This document shows, in pieces, positions 34,983-42,801 of a DNA stretch of 64,000 nucleotides. Source of the DNA: Flavobacterium pectinovorum (GTDB lineage Bacteria > Bacteroidota > Bacteroidia > Flavobacteriales > Flavobacteriaceae); assembly GCF_022802975.1 (NCBI RefSeq), contig NZ_JAFEVZ010000004.1, positions 248,001 to 312,000 on the forward strand, given 5' to 3'. Position numbers and translations under genes: made by a program. Under the pieces are notes generated by a model. That model saw only the letters and a program-made list of their open reading frames with translations, did not search any database and was not told the DNA's origin. Positions within the stretch are counted from its first letter, which is position 1; each line of letters starts with the position of its first letter.

Positions 34983-35088
34983 TTTGTCATTTCGACGGAG
35001 GAGAAATCGCACGCGGGATTCTACAAAGATTCGAAGATATTCTTTGTGGAGTTTCTGATGTGATTTCTCTCTTCGTTCGAAATGACAA
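34983..35088. repeat. TGTCATTTCGACG-type inverted repeat, copy 2
   Basis: TTTGTCATTTCGACG (34983-34997) is matched by CGTTCGAAATGACAA (35074-35088) with one extra base. The inner part (GGAGAAATC) matches the copy at 14139-14246. It lies between cydA and the HD-domain gene. Confidence 0.65.
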
Positions 35089-35105
35089 CATTGTGCTAAA
35101 AAAAA

Positions 35106-35699
35106 TTAATCTTTCTTCAAAATCCCTTTTTCAACACTTTCATCTATCAATCCTTCAGCGTAATTCCACAAGGTTTTCGAGCCTTCTTTTATGATGCTCT
35201 TTTTTTCGTAAACCTTTTGATAATTTACACCAAATTCTTTCCATGTTCCGCCATCGTTAGAAGTGTTCTGTAATAAAGGTTCCAATCTGTCCATCGCTTT
35301 TGCAAATTTAGCTTCATTGGTTTCTCCTGCTTCAAATTCTTCCCAGATTGCAATTAGTTCTTCGGCCTGATTTTTTGGAAATAAACCAAAAATTCGATTT
35401 GCAGCCAATCGTTCTTCATCAGTATTCGAATGATTTTTTACGGTATCGTAAATAAAAACATCACCGGCATCAATCTCCACAATATCATGTATCAGAACCA
35501 TTTTTACGACTTTCAAAACATCTATTGATTCATTGGAATGTTCTGCCAGTACAATTGCCATCAAAGCCAGATGCCAGCTGTGTTCAGCATCATTTTCACA
35601 ACGATCGCTGTTAAACAATTTTGTTTTACGCTGAATGTATTTTACTTTATCAATCTCTTTTATAAAAGCGATTTGATCCAATAAGTCTTGTGTGTTCAT
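35106..35699 (-). CDS. HD-domain phosphohydrolase (YfbR-like)
   Basis: The 197-residue protein has the HD-domain metal residues: the first His in CENDAEHSWHLALMAI, the HD pair in MVLIHDIVEIDAGD and a later Asp in AKAMDRLEPLLQN. The spacing agrees with the YfbR/HDDC2 group, 5'-nucleotidases that hydrolyse deoxynucleoside monophosphates. It has no signal peptide and acts in the cytoplasm. It lies between the cyd operon and the CstB-like gene with repeat elements on both sides, and no operon partner is evident. The substrate specificity is inferred from the family. Confidence 0.85.
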   Translation of the reverse strand: MNTQDLLDQIAFIKEIDKVKYIQRKTKLFNSDRCENDAEHSWHLALMAIVLAEHSNESIDVLKVVKMVLIHDIVEIDAGDVFIYDTVKNHSNTDEERLAANRIFGLFPKNQAEELIAIWEEFEAGETNEAKFAKAMDRLEPLLQNTSNDGGTWKEFGVNYQKVYEKKSIIKEGSKTLWNYAEGLIDESVEKGILKKD

Positions 35700-35746
35700 A
35701 TTTATGATTTTTGTAGAATTGTAAAATTACGCAGATTTATTTTTTC

Positions 35747-35856
35747 ACCATATAAGTGATATAAGTTCATTTTAGTTTTTGCGCATATATATGAGTTCAT
35801 ATCATTTCAGCACGATTTAAACCCCAACTTACAATTACTTATATCACTTATATGGT
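35747..35856. repeat. complete ATATAAG inverted-repeat unit
   Basis: Perfect 20-base arms ACCATATAAGTGATATAAGT (35747-35766) and its reverse complement (35837-35856) enclose about 70 bases that include ATATATATGAGTTCATAT. This is the intact form of the element amplified at 37399-38155. It lies between the HD gene and the CstB-like gene, 77 bases before the -7 box at 35933. Confidence 0.85.
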
Positions 35857-35932
35857 AAAAACCACCAAACATTTTTTTTGGAAAAAACAAATTTCTGTAA
35901 CATTAGTCACGTATTTTAAGAAAAAACAAAAC

Positions 35933-35940
35933 TACCTTTG
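35933..35940 (+). promoter_or_regulatory. -7 box of CstB-like gene
   Basis: TACCTTTG is a perfect TAnnTTTG box, ending 24 bases before the chosen ATG. It overlaps an in-frame upstream start at 35938, which supports the later start. No clear -33 TTG is visible. Confidence 0.5.
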
Positions 35941-35964
35941 TTATCCCATTATTATTACCAAATT

Positions 35965-37383
35965 ATGAAAATCGAACAAATTTACACCGGATGCCTCGCA
36001 CAAGGTGCTTACTATATTACCTCAAACGGAGAAGCTGCGATTATTGATCCGCTTAGGGAAATTCAGCCTTATCTGGATCGCTTAGAACGCGATGACGTAA
36101 AACTCAAATATATCTTTGAAACACATTTCCATGCCGATTTCGTTTCGGGACACGTTGATTTGAGCAAAGAAACCGGAGCGCCAATCGTTTACGGAACAAA
36201 TGCTAAACCCGAATTTGACTGTATTATTGCCAAAGACGAACAGGAGTTTAAAATTGGAGATATTACAATAAAAGCACTGCATACACCTGGGCACACGATG
36301 GAAAGCACAACGTATTTATTGATCGATGCCAACGGAAAAGATCACGCTATTTTCTCCGGAGATACTTTATTTATTGGCGATGTCGGCCGTCCTGATCTGG
36401 CTCAGAAAGCAGCCGGAATGACACAGGATGAATTAGCAGGGATTCTATTTCATTCGTTAAGAGACAAAATCATGACTTTGGCTGATGATGTAATCGTCTA
36501 TCCTGCGCACGGTGCCGGAAGCGCCTGCGGGAAAAACATGAGTAAAGAAACGGTTTCGACTATCGGGAATCAAAAAGTTACCAATTATGCGTTGCGCGCC
36601 GATATGACTGAAGCCGAATTCATCAAAGAAGTTACGGATGGCTTATTGCCTCCTCCGGCCTACTTCAGCATGAACGTAGCCATGAACAAACAAGGATACG
36701 AAACCTTTGAATCGGTTTTACATAATGGATTGAAAGAGATTGATGTAAAAGATTTTGAAGCTGTTGTTGAAGAAACCGGAGCATTGATTCTGGATACAAG
36801 AACCGCTGCTGATTTCTGTAAAGGATTTATTCCTCAATCTATTAATATCGGAATCAATGGTGATTTTGCTCCCTGGGTTGGCACTTTAATTGCCAATGTA
36901 AAACAGCCGATTATTCTAGTTACCGAAGTTGGCACGGAAGAAGAAACCGTAACCCGTCTAAGCCGTGTAGGTTTTGATACAATCATTGGACATTTGAAAG
37001 GTGGTTTTGAAGCCTGGGAAAAAGCAGGTCTGGAAACAGATTATGTAAACCGAATTTCAGCTGAACAATTTGCAGGCGAAGTAAACATTCAAAAAGACAA
37101 AATAATCGATATTCGCAAAGAAACCGAATACGAAGCCGAACATATCGAAGATGCGTACAGCAAACCTCTGGCCTATATTAATGACTGGGTAAAAGACATT
37201 GATCCGAATGAGCATTTTTACCTACATTGCGCAGGAGGCTACAGAAGTATGATCGCCGCTTCGATTTTACAAGCGAGAGGTTTCAGAAATTTTACCGAAA
37301 TTGAGGGCGGATTTGGAGCGATTGCAAAAACGGATATTCCAAAATCAGATTTCGTTTGTCAAAGTAAGATTTTGAAAGCGTAA
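35965..37383 (+). CDS. CstB-like persulfide dioxygenase-rhodanese fusion
   Basis: The 472-residue protein has an N-terminal metallo-beta-lactamase domain (1-240) with THFHADFVSGH (His54, His56, Asp58, His63) and HTPGHTMEST, the glyoxalase-II/ETHE1-like persulfide dioxygenase pattern. A middle rhodanese domain follows (ILDTRTAADFCKGFIPQSIN); its active-site loop is TEVGTEEE without Cys, so it is inactive. The C-terminal rhodanese has the Cys in YLHCAGGYRS (Cys422). This three-part order is that of CstB, which oxidises persulfides and releases thiosulfate or sulfite. ATG 35965 fits the promoter box at 35933. The neighbours are YeeE/YedE transporters after a repeat array. Confidence 0.9.
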   Translation: MKIEQIYTGCLAQGAYYITSNGEAAIIDPLREIQPYLDRLERDDVKLKYIFETHFHADFVSGHVDLSKETGAPIVYGTNAKPEFDCIIAKDEQEFKIGDITIKALHTPGHTMESTTYLLIDANGKDHAIFSGDTLFIGDVGRPDLAQKAAGMTQDELAGILFHSLRDKIMTLADDVIVYPAHGAGSACGKNMSKETVSTIGNQKVTNYALRADMTEAEFIKEVTDGLLPPPAYFSMNVAMNKQGYETFESVLHNGLKEIDVKDFEAVVEETGALILDTRTAADFCKGFIPQSINIGINGDFAPWVGTLIANVKQPIILVTEVGTEEETVTRLSRVGFDTIIGHLKGGFEAWEKAGLETDYVNRISAEQFAGEVNIQKDKIIDIRKETEYEAEHIEDAYSKPLAYINDWVKDIDPNEHFYLHCAGGYRSMIAASILQARGFRNFTEIEGGFGAIAKTDIPKSDFVCQSKILKA

Positions 37384-37398
37384 ACATTGATTTTTTTT

Positions 37399-38155
37399 AC
37401 CATATAAGTGATATAAGTTCATTTAATTTCTGTGCGGTTTAACTATAAACTAGTTAAATTTATATGAGTTCATATAAGTTCGGCTCAATCTAAAATCAAA
37501 CTTATAGTTACTTACATCACTTATATGGTGAAAAAAAACATAAACGCTTATGAGCTAATTTTACCATATAAGTGATATAAGTTCATTTAATTTCGGTGCG
37601 TTGTAAAACCTAACTGTAATTACTAAATGAAGTTGGATATAGAAAAAAACATAATCTTACCCTATAAATTAATATGAACTTATATAATTCGGTGCAATTT
37701 AAACTCCTACTTATATTTACTTATATCACTTATATGGTAAAAAAACATAAACGCTTACATGAGCCAATATAAGTTCGACAATTAAACTCCAACTTATAAT
37801 TACTTACATCACTTATATGGTAAAAAAACATAAACGCTTACATGAGCTAATATAAGTTCGACAATTAAACTCCAACTTATATTTACTTACATCACTTATA
37901 TGGTAAAAAAACATAAACGCTTACATGAGCCAATATAAGTTCGACAATTAAACTCCAACTTATAATTACTTACATAACTTATATGGTAAAAAAACATAAA
38001 CGCTTACATGAGCTAATATAAGTTCGACAATTAAACTCCAACTTATATTTACTTACATCACTTATATGGTAAAAAAACATAAACGCTTACATGAGCTAAT
38101 ATAAGCTCGGCAATTAAGCTCCAACTTATAATTACTTATATCACTTATATGGTGA
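37399..38155. repeat. 83-bp tandem repeat array of the ATATAAG family
   Basis: Two inverted-repeat units come first: left arm 37399-37418 with right arm 37510-37529, and left arm 37563-37582 with right arm 37719-37738. The right half is then repeated in tandem with an exact 83-bp period. The landmark TATATGG occurs at 37731, 37814, 37897, 37980, 38063 and 38146. Units 1 and 3, and 2 and 4, share alternating variants (GAGCCAATA with TATAATTAC, GAGCTAATA with TATATTTAC), which suggests duplication of a two-unit block. The unit is not a multiple of three and no ORF runs through it. It fills the gap between the CstB-like gene and the first YeeE gene. Only the end near 38156-38183 is unrelated. 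Confidence 0.92.
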
Positions 38156-38183
38156 AAAAAAACTTTAATTTTTACAATAAAAC

Positions 38184-38753
38184 ATGAGTACACTTGAAAT
38201 TATAAAAGAACCTTGGCCTTGGTATGTTGCAGGCCCGCTGATTGGATTAACTGTTCCAATTTTATTAATTATCGGAAATAAATCTTTCGGAATCAGTTCG
38301 TCATTGCGCCATATCTGTGCAATGTGTATTCCCGCCAATATTCCTTTTTTTAAATACGACTGGAAAAAAGAAAGCTGGAATTTATTTTTCGTACTCGGAA
38401 TTTTTCTTGGCGGCGTTATTGGTGCGTACTTCCTATCCAATCCAAATGCTGTTGTCATCACACCCGAATTGTCAGCCAAATTAGCCACTTACGGAATCAC
38501 AGACCACACCGGTTTAGTACCGGCACAATTATTTTCCTGGGAAAGTCTGTTAACGCTTCGCGGATTCATCATGATTGTTGTTGGGGGATTTTTAGTAGGC
38601 TTCGGAACACGATATGCCGGCGGATGCACGAGCGGACACGCAATTATGGGATTATCAAACCTGCAATGGCCTTCATTAGTCGCAACTATCTGTTTTATGA
38701 TTGGCGGTTTTATAATGGCATTATTGATATTACCATATATTCTTTCACTTTAA
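38184..38753 (+). CDS. YeeE/YedE-family transporter subunit 1
   Basis: The 189-residue membrane protein has four to five hydrophobic segments. It begins STLEIIKEPWPWYVAGPLIG and contains SSLRHICAMCIPANIPFF with two cysteines and the family signature FGTRYAGGCTSGHAIMGLSN, where the GGCTSGH Cys is the one used by thiosulfate-uptake proteins of the TsuA type. It would move thiosulfate or another sulfane-sulfur species across the inner membrane. It is 10 bases from its half-size partner at 38764 and is probably transcribed through the repeat array from the CstB-like gene or from an unseen promoter within it. Confidence 0.9.
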   Translation: MSTLEIIKEPWPWYVAGPLIGLTVPILLIIGNKSFGISSSLRHICAMCIPANIPFFKYDWKKESWNLFFVLGIFLGGVIGAYFLSNPNAVVITPELSAKLATYGITDHTGLVPAQLFSWESLLTLRGFIMIVVGGFLVGFGTRYAGGCTSGHAIMGLSNLQWPSLVATICFMIGGFIMALLILPYILSL

Positions 38754-38763
38754 AATTTTAAAA

Positions 38764-39240
38764 ATGAGTTTAGAAAATAAAAATACAGACAGCGAAGGAA
38801 TCAACGCAAGTCAGCAAAACGAATCCGCATTCGGAAATCTAAAGTATTTAATTGTTGGTATCTTTTTCGGCATTGTATTCGTAAAAGCCGAAATCATCAG
38901 CTGGTTCCGCATTCAGGAAATGTTCAACCTGGAATCTTTCTTTATGTATGGCGTAATCGGAAGTGCCGTTGCTGTCGGATTACTATCAGTGCAATTGATT
39001 AAAAAATTCAATATCAAAACACTTCAGGGCGAAAAAATCGAAATCCAACCCAAAACGTTCAACAAAGGACAAATCTACGGAGGACTATTATTCGGTTTTG
39101 GCTGGGCGATTACCGGCGCATGTCCTGGACCATTGTTCGCTCAAATTGGTACAGGCGCAACAGTGATTGTCGTAACTTTAGTAAGTGCCATTGCCGGAAC
39201 ATGGGTTTACGGTTTGATAAAAGACAAGCTTCCTCACTAA
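38764..39240 (+). CDS. YeeE/YedE-family transporter subunit 2 (DUF6691)
   Basis: The 158-residue membrane protein has a polar start (residues 1-27) and then four hydrophobic segments. It carries the second YeeE half signature FGFGWAITGACPGPLFAQIG, with the conserved Cys in GACPGP. It pairs with the protein encoded 10 bases upstream, so the two half-size genes together equal one full YeeE/YedE transporter. The role is therefore thiosulfate or sulfur-compound uptake alongside the CstB-like dioxygenase. A small palindrome at 39285-39313 follows it. Confidence 0.9.
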   Translation: MSLENKNTDSEGINASQQNESAFGNLKYLIVGIFFGIVFVKAEIISWFRIQEMFNLESFFMYGVIGSAVAVGLLSVQLIKKFNIKTLQGEKIEIQPKTFNKGQIYGGLLFGFGWAITGACPGPLFAQIGTGATVIVVTLVSAIAGTWVYGLIKDKLPH

Positions 39241-39284
39241 AAATTAGTTTCAGGTTTCAAATTTCAAATTGAAAAACAAAATAC

Positions 39285-39313
39285 ACCCGACAGGTTTTGA
39301 AAATCTGTCGGGT
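39285..39313 (+). repeat. palindrome after YeeE pair (ACCCGACAG family)
   Basis: ACCCGACAG (39285-39293) and CTGTCGGGT (39305-39313) with a GTTTT/GAAAAT centre form a nearly continuous palindrome. It may end the YeeE transcript. It overlaps an upstream in-frame extension of the next gene, arguing for the later start at 39341. Related palindromes lie at 52162-52188 and 52211-52236. Confidence 0.65.
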
Positions 39314-39340
39314 TTGATAATTATAAAAAACACTCCAAAA

Positions 39341-40114
39341 ATGAGCAAACTCTATTTTAAACTGTTTCTCGTCTTATTATTTGCAAGCTGTTCCGGAAAC
39401 AAGAAATCTAACACTCAAATTTCAAATACAATTTATCCCGTTCAAATGGATAGTTTAGAATTGTTTGACCCATCACGAAACCGAAAAATCCCTGTCGCTA
39501 TTTATCACCAAAAAACAGAAAGCAAAATAATTAATCAGCGTATCGTAATTTTCAGCCACGGATATGGCGAGAACAAGGGCGGAGACAATAAAATATATTC
39601 CTATTTAACAGAGAATTTGGCCTCTAAAGGATATTTTGTTATCAGTATTCAACATGAATTGCCAACGGATGATCTTCTTCCAATGGAAGGAGATTTTAAA
39701 ATTACCAGAAGACCAAACTGGGAAAGAGGCTCTGAAAACATTCTGTTTGTACTAAATGAATTCAAAAAAACAAAACCGGATTTAGACTTCAAACATCTTG
39801 CTTTGATTGGGCATTCTAATGGTGGAGACATGACAGCTTTATTTGCCACAAAACATCCTAAATTAGTTTACAAGATCATAACAATGGATAACCGAAGAAT
39901 GCCTCTCCCAAGAGTTCATAGTCCAAAAATATATACACTGCGCTCAAAAAACTATGACGCAGACAAAGGTGTTTTGCCTACAGAACAAGAACAAAAAAAA
40001 TACGGAATGACGGTTCAATTCACAGCTGTTAATCATAGTGATATGGATAATGATGCCACAACCGAAGAGCGAAAAACACTGAATACTTACATCGAAAATT
40101 ATTTAAGTCAATAA
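39341..40114 (+). CDS. alpha/beta-hydrolase lipoprotein
   Basis: From ATG 39341 the 257-residue protein starts with a lipoprotein signal, SKLYFKLFLVLLFASC, with Cys17 as the lipidation site. An in-frame upstream start at 39269 would place a palindromic repeat inside the gene. The hydrolase core has FSHGYGENKGGDN (oxyanion region), the nucleophile elbow ALIGHSNGG (Ser), Asp in the TMDNRRMPLP region and the C-terminal His in AVNHSDMDND. It resembles dienelactone-hydrolase or PHB-depolymerase-like lipoproteins. The substrate is unknown. It follows the YeeE genes but is probably a separate unit. Confidence 0.8.
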   Translation: MSKLYFKLFLVLLFASCSGNKKSNTQISNTIYPVQMDSLELFDPSRNRKIPVAIYHQKTESKIINQRIVIFSHGYGENKGGDNKIYSYLTENLASKGYFVISIQHELPTDDLLPMEGDFKITRRPNWERGSENILFVLNEFKKTKPDLDFKHLALIGHSNGGDMTALFATKHPKLVYKIITMDNRRMPLPRVHSPKIYTLRSKNYDADKGVLPTEQEQKKYGMTVQFTAVNHSDMDNDATTEERKTLNTYIENYLSQ

Positions 40115-40149
40115 CACCTAAAAAATTTAAAATCATTTGGGCGTGCCAC

Positions 40150-40204
40150 CATCCCGATAAAAAGGGTAATATTCTTTGCGTTTACACCCCTTTTTATCGG
40201 GATG
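40150..40204. repeat. perfect 17-bp inverted repeat with adjoining conserved tail
   Basis: CATCCCGATAAAAAGGG (40150-40166) and CCCTTTTTATCGGGATG (40188-40204) are perfect arms. They are preceded by GGGCGTGCCAC and followed by CTGTCGGGCTATCCGCAC. A shorter relative (GGGCGTTCCCAATCCCTAAC) occurs at about 51781-51800. It could terminate the hydrolase gene. Confidence 0.7.
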
Positions 40205-40344
40205 CTGTCGGGCTATCCGCACTGCTTCGGCAGTTTGCTCTTATCCCTCACGCGACCATACAGCTTATAATACTTTCTTCTTCAGAAAATTGAATTTTGT
40301 GTCTTATTTAAGATAAACAATCTCGTTATTCTCATTCCTTTTCT

Positions 40345-40352
40345 TATGTTTG
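40345..40352 (+). promoter_or_regulatory. -7 box of glpD
   Basis: TATGTTTG is a perfect TAnnTTTG box, 35 bases before the glpD start codon. A matching -33 TTG is not evident. Confidence 0.4.
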
Positions 40353-40387
40353 TTACGCAACAACAAGTCCCAAAATAGCAAGCAAAT

Positions 40388-41965
40388 ATGAATCGCAAAG
40401 AGGAATTATCCAAAATACAAAATACCGAAAATTGGGACGTTATAATCATTGGCGGAGGAGCAAGCGGTTTAGGAACTGCTCTTGATGCTGCCAGCAGAGG
40501 TTACAAAACAATCTTACTCGAAGCAGTCGATTTTGCAAAAGGAACTTCAAGCAGAAGCACAAAACTGGTTCATGGCGGAGTTCGTTATCTGGCTCAAGGC
40601 GATGTACATTTGGTACGCGAAGCATTAAAAGAAAGAGGCTTACTGGCTCAAAACGCTGGTCATTTGGTAAAAAACCAATCGTTTGTTATTCCGAATTACA
40701 ATCGCTGGAGCGGTTATTTCTATACTATCGGCTTAAAAATTTATGATTTATTGGCGGGCAGCTTAAGTTTGGGTGCTTCAAAATACATTTCAAAAGAAAA
40801 AACAATCGAAATGCTTCCGAATGTACAGGAAAATGGATTGGCAAACGGCGTTATTTATCACGACGGACAATTCGATGATTCACGCTTAGCCATCAATCTG
40901 GCGCAGACCGCAGTAGAAAAAGGTGCTTGTGTCATTAACTATATAAAGGTTGTTAATCTAATAAAAGACAACAAAGAAACTGTTGTTGGCGTACAGGCAA
41001 TCGATCAGGAAACCGGAATTAAATACGAGATAAAAGGATCAGCCATCATAAATGCTACAGGGGTTTTTACAAACGCCATAATGAAGCTCAACGATAAAGT
41101 GTATAAAAAATATATCGTTCCGAGTCAGGGAATCCATTTGGTGTTTGACAAATCATTTTTACCCGGCGATCAAGCCCTGATGATTCCGAAAACAAAAGAC
41201 GGAAGAGTTTTATTTGCAGTTCCGTGGCATAACCGTGTGGTGGTAGGGACAACAGACACGTTAATTAAAAGCCATAGCTTAGAGCCTGTTGCACTGGAAA
41301 GTGAAATCCAATTTGTTTTGGAAACAGCCCAACGCTTTTTAACAAAAAAACCAACGAGAGCCGATGTATTATCTGTTTTTGCAGGTCTGCGCCCTCTGGC
41401 CGCTCCAAAAGAAGAAGGTAAAAGCACCAAAGAAGTTTCCAGAAGTCATAAAATTCTCGTTTCTAAAACCGGCTTAATCACTATTACCGGAGGAAAGTGG
41501 ACAACCTACAGAAAAATTGCCGAAGATATTATAGACAAGGCAATCAGTACCGGTAAACTGCCAAAAAAACCATGTAATACTGAACACCTTGCTATACATG
41601 GAAACAAACCCACCACTACTGCTGATCGGAACAATCACCTTTATATCTATGGTTCTGATATTCCTAAAATAACCGAATTACAAAAAAGCGAACCTGAATT
41701 AAACGAAAAATTACATCCCAATCACGAATTTACAATGGCAGAAGTAGTCTGGGCTGTTCGCTATGAAATGGCAAGAACTGTTGATGATGTTCTGGCAAGA
41801 CGTGTTCGCTTATTATTTTTAGACGCCAGAGCTGCAATTGAATCTTCTGAAAAAACAGCACGCCTAATTGCCAAAGAACTCGGACATGATGAAATCTGGA
41901 TAACCAAAGAAATTTCAGATTTTAAAAAAATATCCAAAATATACCTCTTATCTGAATTTCAATAA
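40388..41965 (+). CDS. glpD: aerobic glycerol-3-phosphate dehydrogenase
   Basis: The 525-residue flavoprotein has the FAD dinucleotide motif DVIIIGGGASGLGTALDAAS at residues 18-37, the conserved KGTSSRSTKLVHGGVRYL (substrate and FAD loop) and GRVLFAVPWHNRVVVGTTDT. A SVFAGLRPLA motif and ITITGGKWTTYRKIAEDIID follow, and the last 130 residues make the C-terminal helical domain with VWAVRYEMARTVDDVLARR. It oxidises glycerol-3-phosphate to dihydroxyacetone phosphate and feeds electrons to the quinone pool at the inner membrane. No glpF or glpK is adjacent in the window. Length and motifs are standard. Confidence 0.93.
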   Translation: MNRKEELSKIQNTENWDVIIIGGGASGLGTALDAASRGYKTILLEAVDFAKGTSSRSTKLVHGGVRYLAQGDVHLVREALKERGLLAQNAGHLVKNQSFVIPNYNRWSGYFYTIGLKIYDLLAGSLSLGASKYISKEKTIEMLPNVQENGLANGVIYHDGQFDDSRLAINLAQTAVEKGACVINYIKVVNLIKDNKETVVGVQAIDQETGIKYEIKGSAIINATGVFTNAIMKLNDKVYKKYIVPSQGIHLVFDKSFLPGDQALMIPKTKDGRVLFAVPWHNRVVVGTTDTLIKSHSLEPVALESEIQFVLETAQRFLTKKPTRADVLSVFAGLRPLAAPKEEGKSTKEVSRSHKILVSKTGLITITGGKWTTYRKIAEDIIDKAISTGKLPKKPCNTEHLAIHGNKPTTTADRNNHLYIYGSDIPKITELQKSEPELNEKLHPNHEFTMAEVVWAVRYEMARTVDDVLARRVRLLFLDARAAIESSEKTARLIAKELGHDEIWITKEISDFKKISKIYLLSEFQ

Positions 41966-42060
41966 GAAGCATGCAAGTCATACTCTTACAAGAAATAAAC
42001 ATCCTACTCCTTTAAAACATTCGCTAATTATTCTTAAATCGTAATAAAATTAAAAATTAA

Positions 42061-42152
42061 TATCAGGCTGAGTCCATTCGGCTACGCTCAGGATAAACTT
42101 AGTCGAAGCCCTTTCTTGTCTAAAAGTCTTCGACTCCGCTCAGGATGACATT
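42061..42152. repeat. CTGAGCGGAGTCGAAG-type repeat pair
   Basis: Two related segments, one around AGGCTGAGTCC ... TAGTCGAAGCC and one around CTTCGACTCCGCTCAGGATG, face each other and could form a hairpin downstream of glpD. Related sequences occur at 10126, 25777 and 28903. Confidence 0.6.
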
Positions 42153-42271
42153 TTTTAAATTATATCTTTAATCAATATTTTTTAAAAAAAATTATATTAC
42201 TTTTATACTAATTACATAGGATTTATATACAATTAAAAAACAGTTTAATTTTATTAACAAAAAATTAACAC

Positions 42272-42319
42272 TACATTTGTATATACAACTATTAAAAGCT
42301 ATACATTTGTATATACAAA
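42272..42319 (+). promoter_or_regulatory. MarR-type operon promoter with two palindromic operators
   Basis: Two perfect -7 boxes TACATTTG (42272-42279 and 42302-42309) each run into the palindrome TTGTATATACAA (42277-42288 and 42307-42318). The palindromes are centred 30 bp apart, close to three helical turns. A TTG for the second box is at 42277-42279, inside the first operator. The layout strongly suggests self-repression by the MarR protein encoded at 42336. Confidence 0.65.
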
Positions 42320-42335
42320 TTATACACTTACAACT

Positions 42336-42797
42336 ATGACAATTGAAGAGGTTATAAAAAGTACTGTTAAGATGGATAATGCGAAAAAAGTTATTCTAAA
42401 TATCATGTACACGCAAAATGTGATTCAGGATCATTTCAACGAGTTGATAAAACCGTATGATCTTTCCGGAGAACAATATAATGTACTGCGCATATTAAGA
42501 GGACAAAAAGGAAATCCTGCCAATATGTGTGTGATACAGGAACGCATGCTTGCCAAAACCAGCAACACAACAAGATTGGTTGACAAACTGCTATTAAAAA
42601 AGTATGTAACCCGAAACGTCTGTCCGGGAAACAGAAGAAAAATTGAAGTTTTAATCACGCAGAAAGGATTAGACGTTTTAAAAGAATTAGACCCGAAAGT
42701 AGATGCACATGAGCGTGAATTTGCTGCCAATATAAGCCCGGAAGAATTAGAATTATTAAACCAATTATTAGAAAAATACCGAACCCAACAAAATTAA
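42336..42797 (+). CDS. MarR-family regulator
   Basis: The 153-residue protein is a typical MarR winged-helix: helices around KVILNIMYTQNVIQDHFNEL, the recognition region LSGEQYNVLRILRGQKGNPA, then RMLAKTSNTTRLVDKLLLKK, and the wing VTRNVCPGNRRKIEVLITQK. Cysteines in AN-M-CVIQ and NVCPGN could be redox sensors, which is an inference from other MarR/OhrR proteins. It lies 4 bases before a nitroreductase and is probably cotranscribed with it and the YceI gene. It is predicted to repress its own operon via the two palindromes upstream. Confidence 0.88.
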   Translation: MTIEEVIKSTVKMDNAKKVILNIMYTQNVIQDHFNELIKPYDLSGEQYNVLRILRGQKGNPANMCVIQERMLAKTSNTTRLVDKLLLKKYVTRNVCPGNRRKIEVLITQKGLDVLKELDPKVDAHEREFAANISPEELELLNQLLEKYRTQQN

Positions 42798-42801
42798 TAT
42801 C

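Noticed and set aside
37399..38155. The array was considered as a possible CRISPR array.
   Set aside because: The units are tandem with an 83-bp period and nearly identical throughout; there are no variable spacers, no 28-37 base repeats and no cas genes nearby.
39269..39340. Upstream extension of the alpha/beta-hydrolase lipoprotein.
   Set aside because: It covers a palindromic repeat and would bury the lipoprotein signal peptide inside the protein.
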